A stretch of 64,000 nucleotides of DNA from Schleiferiaceae bacterium (GTDB taxonomy: Bacteria; Bacteroidota; Bacteroidia; Flavobacteriales; Schleiferiaceae): contig JAQWXR010000018.1 in assembly GCA_029254375.1 (NCBI GenBank), positions 39,162-103,161 on the forward strand, written 5' to 3'. The notes under the pieces are model-generated. The model did not search any database, was not told the DNA's origin, and saw only the letters and a list, made by a program, of their open reading frames with translations. The translations under genes and the position numbers were made by a program. Shown piece by piece: positions 25,553-36,618 of the stretch. The first letter of the stretch is position 1, and each line of letters begins with the position of its first letter.

Positions 25553-27064
25553 CTATTGAAAGCGCAAAAAGTCAGGATCCTCTAACGAAATGTTTTGTAA
25601 AAAATCTTTAGTGATTTCAATCTCATCCGCCAAAACCCTATCTCCTTTCGCTTCGGGCACAGATTGTCGATAGACCTCTAGCAGACCTTCTATGAGCGAT
25701 CCTGCCTTGCGGTGGCTCAAATCCAGAGCCCGTGTAGCGGCCATCCACTCCATCGCCAGAATAGTCCAAATGCGATCAAGCACTTCAACCGCATGCACGG
25801 CGGCAATACTGCCCATGCTAACATGGTCTTCTTGGCCCGCACTCGAATCAATACTGTCCGTACTGCTCGGATGAGATAGTACCTTATTTCGGCTCACTAG
25901 CGAAGCTGCCGAATATTGTAAAATCATGATTCCGCTCTCCGTACCCGGTTTATGCGCCAAAAAGGCAGGCAATCCACGTTTGGCCAAACACAGTTGATTG
26001 ATACGGCGTTCCGAAATACTTCCCCACTCGCACAGCGCCATTTTACCATAATCTAGCGCCAAGGCCAAGGGCTGCCCATGAAAGTTTCCTGCAGAAATAA
26101 CATCCCCGCCATCGGTAAATACGGTCGGATTATCCGTAACGGCATCGGATTCCTTCAGCATTACCTCGGTAACATGTGCCCAAACGTCATTAGAAGCCCC
26201 ATGAACCTGTGGAATGCACCGGAAAGAATATGGGTCTTGAACATGCGTCTTTATTGGATCAAAATCAGGGCTATCCTGCAAAAAATCGCGCATACGGGCG
26301 GCAACGAGCGCCTGGCCTCCATGCGGACGGACTTGATGAATCCGAGCGTCAAAAGGAGCACTGCAGCCATCAAATCCAATAAGCGAAGCAGCAGCTACTA
26401 CATCCGCAAAATAGGCTAATCGCCTTGTTTGAATCGCTAACCAAAGCCCGTGCGCCAACATGAATTGTGTTCCATTTATCAGAGCCAAGCCTTCTTTAGC
26501 ACCCAAGGTGACGGGTAGTAAATTTTTCTGATCCAAGGCTTCTACGCCTGGCAGAATCTGAGACCCCACTTGGGCTTTCCCCTCCCCCATTAACACCAAC
26601 GTCAAATGCGACAGCGGAGCCAGGTCTCCCGAAGCTCCAAGGCTGCCCATCGATGGGACCACCGGCAAAATATCATGATCCAGTAAGGCGTTCAAAGCGT
26701 GAATTGTAGACCACTCTACGGCAGAATATCCTTTAGAAAGCGCGCGCACTTTCGTTGCTAACATCAAGCGGACCAGCTCTTTGTCAATTTTTGGCCCGGT
26801 ACCCACGGCATGACTTCGAATAAGATTGGCTTGAAGTTCCTCCAATTCGTTTATAGGTATGACTGTGGTACAAAGCGAACCAAATCCCGTATTTACACCA
26901 TACATAAGATCTCCTTGTTCAATGCGCTGGACTAATGTCTGCCGATTCGCTACCACTCGCTGCTGTGTTTCTGGATCAAGATGGATTCTAGCCTTGCCGC
27001 TAGCGATACTATTCCAGTCATCAAGTGACCAAGAAGCGTGAAGAGAGAGTTCAATTCGTTTCAT
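25553..27064 (-). CDS. hutH: Histidine ammonia-lyase
   Basis: HutH removes ammonia from histidine to give urocanate, the first step of histidine breakdown. The 503-residue protein has the Ala-Ser-Gly triad that self-cyclises into the MIO cofactor at residues 144-146 (GSLGASGDLAPLSH). The catalytic Tyr55 lies in YGVNTGFG. TDNPTVF and SAGNFHGQPLALA follow, and QEDHVSMG lies in the C-terminal half. No hutU or hutI is adjacent, so the rest of the pathway must lie elsewhere. Phenylalanine or tyrosine ammonia-lyase activity cannot be excluded by motif alone but is less likely. Confidence 0.93.
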   Translation of the reverse strand: MKRIELSLHASWSLDDWNSIASGKARIHLDPETQQRVVANRQTLVQRIEQGDLMYGVNTGFGSLCTTVIPINELEELQANLIRSHAVGTGPKIDKELVRLMLATKVRALSKGYSAVEWSTIHALNALLDHDILPVVPSMGSLGASGDLAPLSHLTLVLMGEGKAQVGSQILPGVEALDQKNLLPVTLGAKEGLALINGTQFMLAHGLWLAIQTRRLAYFADVVAAASLIGFDGCSAPFDARIHQVRPHGGQALVAARMRDFLQDSPDFDPIKTHVQDPYSFRCIPQVHGASNDVWAHVTEVMLKESDAVTDNPTVFTDGGDVISAGNFHGQPLALALDYGKMALCEWGSISERRINQLCLAKRGLPAFLAHKPGTESGIMILQYSAASLVSRNKVLSHPSSTDSIDSSAGQEDHVSMGSIAAVHAVEVLDRIWTILAMEWMAATRALDLSHRKAGSLIEGLLEVYRQSVPEAKGDRVLADEIEITKDFLQNISLEDPDFLRFQ

Positions 27065-27086
27065 GAAGATGGGATCAGGGTTTCAA

Positions 27087-27094
27087 CAAAAATA
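27087..27094 (-). promoter_or_regulatory. -7 promoter box of hutH
   Basis: Read on the minus strand this is TATTTTTG, an exact TAnnTTTG match, 22 nt before the hutH ATG. The leader is short but not absent, unlike the leaderless group. Confidence 0.55.
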
Positions 27095-27116
27095 GGCTCT
27101 GCGTTGTTAGGCTTGT

Positions 27117-27803
27117 ATGCAACATCCTCTCTTAGTTATCGGGCATCGCCACGGAATTGGCCGAGCCATCACAGAACGACTTCTCACTCTAGGACATAGC
27201 GTGATCGGAATCAGCCGAGAAGCCGTTGATTACAGTCACCCAAACTTGGAAAGCAGGGTCCATGCCGCTGCAGACTTGAATTCCGAGCACCTCCCAGAAT
27301 TCTTATCTGGTTTGGTATTTGCACCCGGAAGTATCAACCTAAAGCCTTTTAGAGGCTTGAAAATGGTAGATTTCCAAGCGGATTTTCAGCAAAACGCGCT
27401 GGATGCAGTCCACGTATTGCAAGTGGCCGAAAAAGCCTTGAAAGCAGGGCAAGCCTCGGTAGTCTTATTTAGCACCGTGGCGGTATCTCAAGGAATGCCT
27501 TTTCACGCTTCTGTGGCCATGGCCAAGGGAGCGGTGGAAGGTTTGACCCGCAGTTTAGCTGCTGAATGGGCTCCCAACGTCCGCGTAAATGCTATAGCGC
27601 CATCCCTCACTGACACCCCCTTAGCTAGCAAGCTGCTCGGAAATGAAGCGCGTTCACACGCTGCGGCTGAACGTCACCCCCTCAAGAAAGTGGGTCGGGC
27701 AGAGGATGTGGCCGAAGTGGCCATTCTCCTTCTCTCTTCTAGCTGGATTTCGGGAGAAGTATTTGGCGTAAATGGCGGATTGGGTCGACTACGAACCTCA
27801 TGA
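27117..27803 (+). CDS. SDR-fold protein lacking the catalytic tyrosine, first gene of photolyase cluster
   Basis: The 228-residue protein has a short-chain dehydrogenase fold. The nucleotide loop is GHRHGIG near residue 9, the serine S119 is in VVLFSTVAVSQG, and the C-terminal part is RVNAIAPSLTDTPLA and WISGEVFGVNGG. The YxxxK catalytic tetrad motif reads V133-A-M-A-K137, so the tyrosine is replaced by valine. The enzyme may use a different mechanism or only bind a nucleotide. It overlaps the flavin-reductase-like gene by ATGA and so belongs to the photolyase run. Whether it acts on a pterin or flavin chromophore precursor is speculation. Confidence 0.85.
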   Translation: MQHPLLVIGHRHGIGRAITERLLTLGHSVIGISREAVDYSHPNLESRVHAAADLNSEHLPEFLSGLVFAPGSINLKPFRGLKMVDFQADFQQNALDAVHVLQVAEKALKAGQASVVLFSTVAVSQGMPFHASVAMAKGAVEGLTRSLAAEWAPNVRVNAIAPSLTDTPLASKLLGNEARSHAAAERHPLKKVGRAEDVAEVAILLLSSSWISGEVFGVNGGLGRLRTS

Positions 27804-28408
27804 GCGAACGCCATTCCTGGAATGCAAGCCTATGGTCCAACTGGGATCAGATGTATCGCGGGCAATTCTTTAATTCGCTCTATGGCGCCCGATCCGTGGC
27901 GCTTCTCTGCAGTCAAGGCGAGGTTTGGAATGCTGCTCCCGTGTCCCAAATCATTCACGTAGGCGCGAATCCACCGAGGGTTGGAGTTCTTATGCGTCCA
28001 AATAGTGCAAAACATCAAAGCCAGTCAAATTTGTTTCGCGAGCCCTGGGCGAGTCTACACTTTATGCCTGAGGATCACGCGCATCGGGTCCATCAAGCGA
28101 GTGCGGCGTATACGGACCATGATTCTGAATTAGCCATTCTTGGCTGGGATTTCCATCCCTGGGAGGACTATCCTGCCATTTTACTTAAGGATGCATGCTT
28201 GAGCCTTTGTCTTGAAGTCAATGAAGTCCTACCACTTCAGAATGGGACAGCACTTTATGTATTTGATATTCATGCTATTGAATCTCAGGGCACGCCCGAT
28301 AGCTTGGGTCACTGGCCTATCACGGAAAATATTCTTCACAGCCAAGGACTTGATTATTATGGCCATGCTGTGATGACCCATGGTCCTCTACCTTATGCCA
28401 GGCCATAA
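27800..28408 (+). CDS. Flavin reductase-like FMN-binding protein
   Basis: The 202-residue protein resembles the flavin reductase / DIM6-NTAB split-barrel family. The FMN-binding region reads [24 protein letters not shown], followed by [12 protein letters not shown] typical partner would be NAD(P)H and FMN or FAD. It sits between the SDR-fold gene (4-nt overlap) and the DUF2256 gene (14-nt overlap). In this company a role in supplying reduced flavin to the photolyases is plausible but unproven. The match is weaker in the C-terminal third. Confidence 0.72.
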   Translation: MSERHSWNASLWSNWDQMYRGQFFNSLYGARSVALLCSQGEVWNAAPVSQIIHVGANPPRVGVLMRPNSAKHQSQSNLFREPWASLHFMPEDHAHRVHQASAAYTDHDSELAILGWDFHPWEDYPAILLKDACLSLCLEVNEVLPLQNGTALYVFDIHAIESQGTPDSLGHWPITENILHSQGLDYYGHAVMTHGPLPYARP

Positions 28409-28541
28409 AAAATCCAATCTGCCGAGCAAAGTCTGCGTAGTCTGCTTGCGTCCATTTACATGGCGTAAAAAGTGGCAACGCGATTGGGAAAATGTGAAGT
28501 ATTGTTCCGAACGTTGCGCACGTCAAAAGACCTCCCAATGA
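28395..28541 (+). CDS. DUF2256 zinc-ribbon-like small protein
   Basis: This gene encodes only 48 residues. The start ATG at 28395 lies inside the end of the flavin reductase-like gene, and the stop TGA overlaps the next start (ATGA). The protein has four cysteines in a CxxC...CxxxC pattern: C14, C17, C37 and C41, with the segment [20 protein letters not shown]. This is the DUF2256 family, whose genes are recurrently found beside cryptochrome/photolyase genes. The cysteines suggest zinc binding. Function is unknown; the fixed location next to a photolyase is the main clue. Confidence 0.9.
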   Translation: MPGHKKSNLPSKVCVVCLRPFTWRKKWQRDWENVKYCSERCARQKTSQ

Positions 28542-30040
28542 TTGGTCGATTAATCTTGGGCGATCAGCTTAACCCAAAACACTCTTGGCTTGCCAAGGTT
28601 GAAGCCTCCACCGTCTGTTACTATCTGATTGAGGCGGCAGAAGAGTTGCTCTATGCTCCACACCATCGCCAGAAGATGCTGGGTTTTTTAGCCTCTATGC
28701 GACGTTTTGCAGGAGAATTGCGTCTTGCCGGCCACCAGGTAAGGTATATCGATTTGTCCCATGGGGTTGGTGATATCCCATCCTTCCTTTCTGATGAAAA
28801 GGCATCCGGGCGCATCCAGTTCTGGGAAATCCAAGAGCCTGACGAACACCGCTTGGACCAGGCGCTCAGGCCTTTGGCAGACCGGATAGTTTCGACCGAA
28901 CATTTTCTCACTGAACGTCATAGCGTCGCTGAGCATTTCAAAGGGAAGAAAACCTATCTCATGGAGTCCTTCTACCGTCAAATGCGTAAAACCACTGGTA
29001 TTTTAATGGATGCGGGTCAACCATGCGGTGGCCAATGGAACTACGATAAAGAAAACCGTCAAGCCTGGCCCAAGGGACATCAAGCCCCTACCATGACCTT
29101 TTTTGCCCATAACCTCACAGACTTGGACAAGGAATTAGATGATGTGGGCATCCCTCGTTGGGGCGAAAGTCGTGCTCAGCAATTTCCATGGCCCCTCTGC
29201 CGCGAAGAGGCCCTAGACGTTCTTCGGGCCTTTATTCAGGAAAGATTAGTCCATTTTGGCCCGTACCAGGATGCCCTAGTAGACCATCAACCCATTCTTT
29301 ACCATTCAATGCTCAGCTTTGCGCTCAATGCGAAGATGCTCCAGCCACTTGAAGTGATCGAAGCCGCGGAAGAAGCATATCGCCAAGGTTTGGCACCACT
29401 GAATTCCACAGAAGGCTTTATACGCCAAATTTTAGGCTGGCGTGAGTTCGTCCGTGGGATATATTGGGCTGAAATGCCTGACTATGCCAGTCTGAATTTC
29501 TTCGATCACCAACGTACTATGCCTTCGTGGTTCTATACGGGCAAAACCACTATGCGCTGTGCATCCCAGGCCATTCAGCAAAGTCTTTCCAATGCACACG
29601 CGCATCACATTCAGCGATTAATGGTGACGGGCAACTTGGCCTTACTGCTTGGCATGCATCCCGACGCCGTAGATCAATGGTACTTGGGTATATACATTGA
29701 CGCCATTGAATGGGTCCAAAAGCCAAATACCCGGGGAATGAGTCAATATGCCGACGGGGGCAAACTTGGCAGCAAGCCCTACGTGTCTAGCGGCGCATAC
29801 ATTCATAAAATGTCCAATCACTGCGGATCCTGTGCGTATTCCGTTAAAGAAAAGACCGGCCCAAATGCCTGCCCGCTCAATGCCTTGTATTGGGACTTTC
29901 ACGATCGGCATCGAGCACTCTTGGAAAAAAATCCTCGAATCGGAATGGTTTACCGCACTTGGGACCGAATGGATAATGAACACAAAGCCGCATTGCTTGA
30001 TCGAGCACGGTGGATCCACGAACATATCGAGGAGCTATGA
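28538..30040 (+). CDS. Iron-sulphur cryptochrome/photolyase (FeS-BCP, PhrB-like)
   Basis: The 500-residue protein belongs to the deoxyribodipyrimidine photolyase-related group. Characterised members such as Agrobacterium PhrB repair (6-4) photoproducts with FAD, a lumazine antenna and a [4Fe-4S] cluster. Four cysteines are at C341, C429, C432 and C445, in TMRC and HCGSC followed by NACP. The spacings of 88, 3 and 13 residues equal those I recall for the PhrB cluster ligands (350, 438, 441, 454). The start at [11 protein letters not shown] overlaps the DUF2256 stop; an open frame of 22 further codons is an artefact of the overlap. The FAD region ([15 protein letters not shown]) is present. Confidence 0.92.
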   Translation: MIGRLILGDQLNPKHSWLAKVEASTVCYYLIEAAEELLYAPHHRQKMLGFLASMRRFAGELRLAGHQVRYIDLSHGVGDIPSFLSDEKASGRIQFWEIQEPDEHRLDQALRPLADRIVSTEHFLTERHSVAEHFKGKKTYLMESFYRQMRKTTGILMDAGQPCGGQWNYDKENRQAWPKGHQAPTMTFFAHNLTDLDKELDDVGIPRWGESRAQQFPWPLCREEALDVLRAFIQERLVHFGPYQDALVDHQPILYHSMLSFALNAKMLQPLEVIEAAEEAYRQGLAPLNSTEGFIRQILGWREFVRGIYWAEMPDYASLNFFDHQRTMPSWFYTGKTTMRCASQAIQQSLSNAHAHHIQRLMVTGNLALLLGMHPDAVDQWYLGIYIDAIEWVQKPNTRGMSQYADGGKLGSKPYVSSGAYIHKMSNHCGSCAYSVKEKTGPNACPLNALYWDFHDRHRALLEKNPRIGMVYRTWDRMDNEHKAALLDRARWIHEHIEEL

Positions 30041-31251
30041 AGGCATATTGGTGGATTCGTGATGACATGCGCCGCGAGAACAATCCCACGCTGGAGGCCG
30101 CTTTGGCATGGCGTAAGCGGACAGGGGGCCTCCTTCAAGCCGTCTGCTTCCAACGACCGTCCGACGCGATAAGCTTGTCGGAATACCCCAAGCCACTCCC
30201 AAGGACCTCAGCCATTCGTCAAAGCTACGAGCGAGCCTGTCTGCAGTCTTTGGCAGCGACCTTGGTCTCGATGGACATTTCGACTATTTCTGTCTCAGAG
30301 GACATTCTCTTTTGGATGACCAAGCAGAATGCGGAAAGCATTTTCTTCACCTATGGTTGTGCGCATGAAGAAGTAGAGGAAGAAAAAGCTTTGATGGACA
30401 TGGGATTCCAAACGCATGGCTTTTATAGTAGAACACTTTTGGAACCCGCTCAAGTTTTTGAGTCCCCTCTTCCTCAAACTTACACTCCATTTCGAAAACG
30501 AACCGAATCCCTGCTCCAATTAGAAGCATTTTCAGAAATACTCCCATATCTCGGCCCTGCCCGTTTATCGGCTCCCTTCAGCCCTACAGAAAGCCAAGCG
30601 CGTGCGCACCTCTACACCTATGTGGCTGAAAATGGTCCTGGCCGAACCTATAAAGCACGGAGAAACGGCCTGCTTCAGCCCCAAGATTCCACCAAGCTAT
30701 CCGCCTACTTGAGCCTTGGCCTGCTTCATCCAAAAGAAGTTTGGAATCGATGCCTCTATGTCGAAAAGTTACTAGGCGGTTGCGAAGAAATCTATTGGAT
30801 TCGTTTCGAATTGCTCTGGCGTGAGTACTTCCAATGGGTGGCCTATGAGGCTGGACCCAGGCTCTTTCTTCCAGAGGGACTCCAGTCTAAAGGGCTTGTA
30901 GCGCCAAAAGTGGGGAATGTAGACGCCTTTGAACGATGGACCCAAGGCCGGACTGGTGACGCCTTGGTGGATGCTGCGATGCGTGAACTAGCGGCCACAG
31001 GCTTTCAGAGCAACCGTGCGCGTCAAAATGCCGCTTCCTACTGGATTCACGATCTAAACCAACCCTGGAGGGTCGGGGCAGCATACTTTGAAGCGATGCT
31101 CCTCGACTTTGACGCGGCATCCAATTGGGGAAACTGGGCCTACCTCGCGGGTGTAGGAAATGATCCGCGCCCTTTTAGAAAATTCAACACCCAAAAGCAA
31201 GCCGATCAATACGATCCTGATAAGAGCTATCGGTTAACTTGGTCGACTTAA
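30037..31251 (+). CDS. DASH-family cryptochrome/photolyase
   Basis: The 404-residue protein has an N-terminal antenna domain beginning [20 protein letters not shown], and a C-terminal FAD domain. The FAD domain shows DSTKLSAYLSLGLLHPKEV, RFELLWREYFQWVA, TGFQSNRARQNAASYW and the DASH-type end FDAASNWGNWAYLAGVGNDP. Length is somewhat shorter than typical DASH proteins (about 430-500). DASH enzymes repair cyclobutane dimers in single-stranded DNA or act as photoreceptors. I start at ATG 30037, which overlaps the previous stop (ATGA). The stop codon overlaps that of hisS within TTAA. Confidence 0.9.
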   Translation: MKAYWWIRDDMRRENNPTLEAALAWRKRTGGLLQAVCFQRPSDAISLSEYPKPLPRTSAIRQSYERACLQSLAATLVSMDISTISVSEDILFWMTKQNAESIFFTYGCAHEEVEEEKALMDMGFQTHGFYSRTLLEPAQVFESPLPQTYTPFRKRTESLLQLEAFSEILPYLGPARLSAPFSPTESQARAHLYTYVAENGPGRTYKARRNGLLQPQDSTKLSAYLSLGLLHPKEVWNRCLYVEKLLGGCEEIYWIRFELLWREYFQWVAYEAGPRLFLPEGLQSKGLVAPKVGNVDAFERWTQGRTGDALVDAAMRELAATGFQSNRARQNAASYWIHDLNQPWRVGAAYFEAMLLDFDAASNWGNWAYLAGVGNDPRPFRKFNTQKQADQYDPDKSYRLTWST

Positions 31252-32579
31252 TGCGTCGCTAGTCGAGCCACTATGTCATTAAAGCACAGAGCCTCCTGCT
31301 CACCTGAAGCGAGATTCTTGAGTTGCGCCAGACCAGCCTCGCGTTCGGATTCCCCAACGATAAGGACAAAGGGAATTCCACGTTTTTCCGCGTAGTCAAA
31401 TTGCTTCTTTAATTTGGCTGCTTCGGGATAAAACTCTACCCGCAAACCCTCTTTTCGCAACCGAAATGCCCAATGATAGGCATCCGGAGCATCCTCTTCA
31501 CTAAGGGTAAAAACAAGAGCTACGGGGACATTGCCTGAATTTTCTGGAAGTCGACCTAATTCCTCTAGGCAGAGAATAATTCGATCCAGGCCAAAACTGA
31601 TTCCGACTCCCGAAGTATCCTTGAGTCCGAATATTCCAGTCAAATCATCATAACGACCGCCGCCGCCAACACTCCCTAGCTGTACTTCCTTGGCCGTCAC
31701 CTCGATGATGCACCCTGTATAGTAGTTCAGGCCACGGGCCAAAGTGATATCAATTGCTACTGGGGCATTCCCTGACTGATTTAAAACGAAATTCAATTCT
31801 TCGACCCCTTGCATTCCCACAGTAGATCCAGCAAGCCAAGTCCGTAAAAAACTCAAGGCGGAGACAGCATCCGGAAAGTGTTGCATAGCGGGCTCCAAAC
31901 CACTTAATTCCTTTGAGTTAAATCCCTTGCCTGCAAGCTCTGAAAGAACTCCCTCTTTGCCAATTTTATCGAGCTTATCCAGCGCAACGGTGAAGTCAAC
32001 TAGGCGGTCGCCCACGCCACTAACTTCTGCGATTCCTGCCAGGACTTTCCGATTATTCACACGAATCGTCACGGGAAGTTTGAGCGCTTGAAACGCTTGC
32101 TGATATAGGTGAATCAATTCCACCTCTTGCCAGAGACTCCGAGAACCCACCACATCGGCATCGCATTGATAAAACTCACGAAAACGGCCTTTCTGAGGAT
32201 TATCAGCGCGCCAAACTGGCTGCATTTGATATCGCTTAAAAGGCATGACAAGTTGCCCGGCATTTTGCACTACATAGCGTGCAAAAGGCACCGTCAAATC
32301 ATACCTTAGAGCTTTGTCGGCAATTTCAGAGCTCTTAGCTTCCGCTGGGATCGCGGCGTGCCGCATAAAATCTCCTGAACGCAAGATTTTAAAGATCAAT
32401 CGATCCCCTTCTTCCCCATATTTCCCCATGACCGTTTCGATGTTTTCGAAACTGGGTGTTTCCAGCGGGCTATAGCCGAACAGTTCGAAGGTCTCTCGCA
32501 GGAGGCCCATGACGTAGCTTCTCTTTGCCACTTCTTTGGCAGAAAAATCTCGTGTTCCTTTGGCTACGCGGGGCTTCAT
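31248..32579 (-). CDS. hisS: Histidyl-tRNA synthetase
   Basis: HisS charges tRNA-His. The 443-residue class II synthetase begins KGTRDFSAKEVAKRSYV and has the class II motif 2 segment PVWRADNPQKGRFREFYQCDAD, the histidine-specific motifs ARGLNYYTGCIIEV and GGGGRYDDL, and motif 3 as GISFGLDRIILCL. The C-terminal anticodon-binding domain follows from about residue 335. Its start codon shares one base with the ettA stop, so it is translated from the same transcript as ettA. Confidence 0.97.
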   Translation of the reverse strand: MKPRVAKGTRDFSAKEVAKRSYVMGLLRETFELFGYSPLETPSFENIETVMGKYGEEGDRLIFKILRSGDFMRHAAIPAEAKSSEIADKALRYDLTVPFARYVVQNAGQLVMPFKRYQMQPVWRADNPQKGRFREFYQCDADVVGSRSLWQEVELIHLYQQAFQALKLPVTIRVNNRKVLAGIAEVSGVGDRLVDFTVALDKLDKIGKEGVLSELAGKGFNSKELSGLEPAMQHFPDAVSALSFLRTWLAGSTVGMQGVEELNFVLNQSGNAPVAIDITLARGLNYYTGCIIEVTAKEVQLGSVGGGGRYDDLTGIFGLKDTSGVGISFGLDRIILCLEELGRLPENSGNVPVALVFTLSEEDAPDAYHWAFRLRKEGLRVEFYPEAAKLKKQFDYAEKRGIPFVLIVGESEREAGLAQLKNLASGEQEALCFNDIVARLATH

Positions 32580-34273
32580 TACTTAACTAATTTCTTGTAT
32601 TTGAACTTTTTCGGCTCAGCAGACGTGCCGCCAAGACGTTTTTTCTTGTTTTCCTCATAATCCGAGAATGACCCTTCAAAATAATACACTTGAGAGTCCC
32701 CTTCAAAGGCCAAAATATGAGTACAAACTCGATCTAAGAACCAACGGTCGTGAGAAATGATTACGGCACAACCGGCAAAATGATCCAAGCCCTCTTCCAA
32801 AGCACGAAGAGTGTTGATGTCCAAATCGTTGGTAGGCTCATCCAATAAAAGAACGTTCCCTCCTTCCTTCAACGCCATGGCCAAATGCAACCTATTTCGC
32901 TCACCTCCAGATAGAATTCCGATTTTCTTCGACTGGTCACCTCCTGAAAAATTAAATCGAGCCAAGTAGGCGCGGGAGTTCACAATTTGCCCACCAATTT
33001 CGAATTGTTCTTGACCATCTCCGATAACCTCATAAATGCTCTTCTCCGAGTCAAGCTTCGCATGGCTCTGATCCACATAGGAGATTTTTGCAGTTTCACC
33101 CACCTTGAATGCCCCGCCATCAGGTTGCAGCTGATCCATAATCATGCGGAAGATCGTCGTCTTACCTGCACCGTTAGGACCTACAATACCAACAATGCCT
33201 GCCGGTGGAAGAGTAAAGTTGAGATCTTCATATAGCAATCTATCCCCAAAACCTTTTTTAACATGTTCGGCTTCAATGACATTTGTACCTAACCGTGGCC
33301 CATTAGGGATGTAAATCTCTAAGCGCTGCTCTTTGTCTTTTTGCTCCTCATTCATCAGCTTGTCATAGCTAGAAAGACGTGCTTTCGACTTGGCTTGACG
33401 ACCTTTAGGATTCATCCGAACCCATTCAAGCTCTCGCTCCAACGTTTTACGGCGTTTAGTTGCCTGCTTTTCTTCCTGCATCAAACGCTTGGTTTTCTGC
33501 TCTAACCAGCTGGAATAATTGCCTTTCCAGGGAATACCTTCTCCTCGATCCAATTCAAGAATCCAGCCTGCTACATTATCCAGGAAGTATCGATCGTGCG
33601 TCACGGCGATGATGGTCCCGCGATACTGCTGCAAGTGATGTTCCAACCACAAAATCGATTCAGCGTCAAGGTGGTTGGTAGGTTCGTCTAAAAGCAAAAC
33701 ATCTGGATTTTGCAAAAGCAAACGGCACAGCGCCACGCGACGGCGTTCTCCTCCAGACAAAACACTTATAGCGGTGTCCCCGTCGGGGCATTGAAGCGCA
33801 TCCATCGCACGTGCTAGAACCGTTTCGAGCTCCCAAGCGTTGCTCGCATCGATCCGATCCTGCAATTCAGCCTGACGGTTCATGAGTTTTTCCATTTTTT
33901 CAGGATTTTCATATACCTCGGGCAAACCAAATTGATCGTTTATGGAATTATACTCCTCAAGTAATGCGACGGTTTCGGCCATGCCCTCTTTGACAATATC
34001 CATGACGGTTTTGGATTCATCTAACTGGGGTTCCTGCTCCAAATAACCAACGGTGTATCCTGGCGAGAAGACCACATCGCCTTGGTAGTTCTTTTCTATC
34101 CCGGCGATAATCTTCATCAGGGTAGACTTACCCGAACCGTTTAATCCAATGATTCCAATTTTAGCCCCATAGAAGAAGCTTAAATACATATCCTTTAGAA
34201 TGGCTTTATTGTTGTTCGGGAGAATCTTGGAAACTCCCGACATGGAAAAAATGATTTTCTTTTCGTCGGACAT
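32579..34273 (-). CDS. ettA: Energy-dependent translational throttle protein EttA (ABC-F)
   Basis: EttA is a duplicated ABC ATPase that binds the ribosomal E site and gates elongation when energy is low. The 564-residue product has two ABC domains, with Walker A GLNGSGKSTLMK and GPNGAGKTTIFRM, and signatures LSGGERRRVALCR and LSGGERNRLHLAM. The arm between strands of domain 1 and the linker FxxxKTKRLMQEEKQ match EttA rather than UvrA-like ABCs. I start at MSDEKKIIFSMSGV, which matches the family N-terminus; 63 nt of open frame upstream are not family-like. Transport function is excluded by lack of membrane domains. Confidence 0.94.
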   Translation of the reverse strand: MSDEKKIIFSMSGVSKILPNNNKAILKDMYLSFFYGAKIGIIGLNGSGKSTLMKIIAGIEKNYQGDVVFSPGYTVGYLEQEPQLDESKTVMDIVKEGMAETVALLEEYNSINDQFGLPEVYENPEKMEKLMNRQAELQDRIDASNAWELETVLARAMDALQCPDGDTAISVLSGGERRRVALCRLLLQNPDVLLLDEPTNHLDAESILWLEHHLQQYRGTIIAVTHDRYFLDNVAGWILELDRGEGIPWKGNYSSWLEQKTKRLMQEEKQATKRRKTLERELEWVRMNPKGRQAKSKARLSSYDKLMNEEQKDKEQRLEIYIPNGPRLGTNVIEAEHVKKGFGDRLLYEDLNFTLPPAGIVGIVGPNGAGKTTIFRMIMDQLQPDGGAFKVGETAKISYVDQSHAKLDSEKSIYEVIGDGQEQFEIGGQIVNSRAYLARFNFSGGDQSKKIGILSGGERNRLHLAMALKEGGNVLLLDEPTNDLDINTLRALEEGLDHFAGCAVIISHDRWFLDRVCTHILAFEGDSQVYYFEGSFSDYEENKKKRLGGTSAEPKKFKYKKLVK

Positions 34274-34341
34274 GAGAATAGTTTTGAAGTGCAAATATCG
34301 GCATTGTCTCAGGCATGGTTGTTGTAATTTTCCCAAATCTC

Positions 34342-36557
<2,216 letters not shown>

Positions 36558-36560
36558 AGG

Positions 36561-36568
36561 CAAAATTA
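36561..36568 (-). promoter_or_regulatory. -7 promoter box of guaB
   Basis: Read on the minus strand this is TAATTTTG, an exact match to TAnnTTTG, 27 nt from the guaB ATG. The upstream terminator ends only a few base pairs before it, so any -33 element must lie within the terminator hairpin DNA. Confidence 0.55.
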
Positions 36569-36570
36569 AG

Positions 36571-36600
36571 AAAAAACCGCCCCTGGAGGGGGCGGTTTTT
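36571..36600 (-). terminator. Intrinsic terminator after the T9SS-secreted protein gene
   Basis: On the minus strand the segment folds into a GC-rich stem (CCGCCCC paired with GGGGCGG) followed by a run of six T residues. A run of A/T on both sides makes it usable from the plus strand too. It lies just downstream of the stop codon at 36619 and just upstream of the guaB promoter. Confidence 0.85.
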
Positions 36601-36618
36601 AAAGTAATAGTGTCAGTC

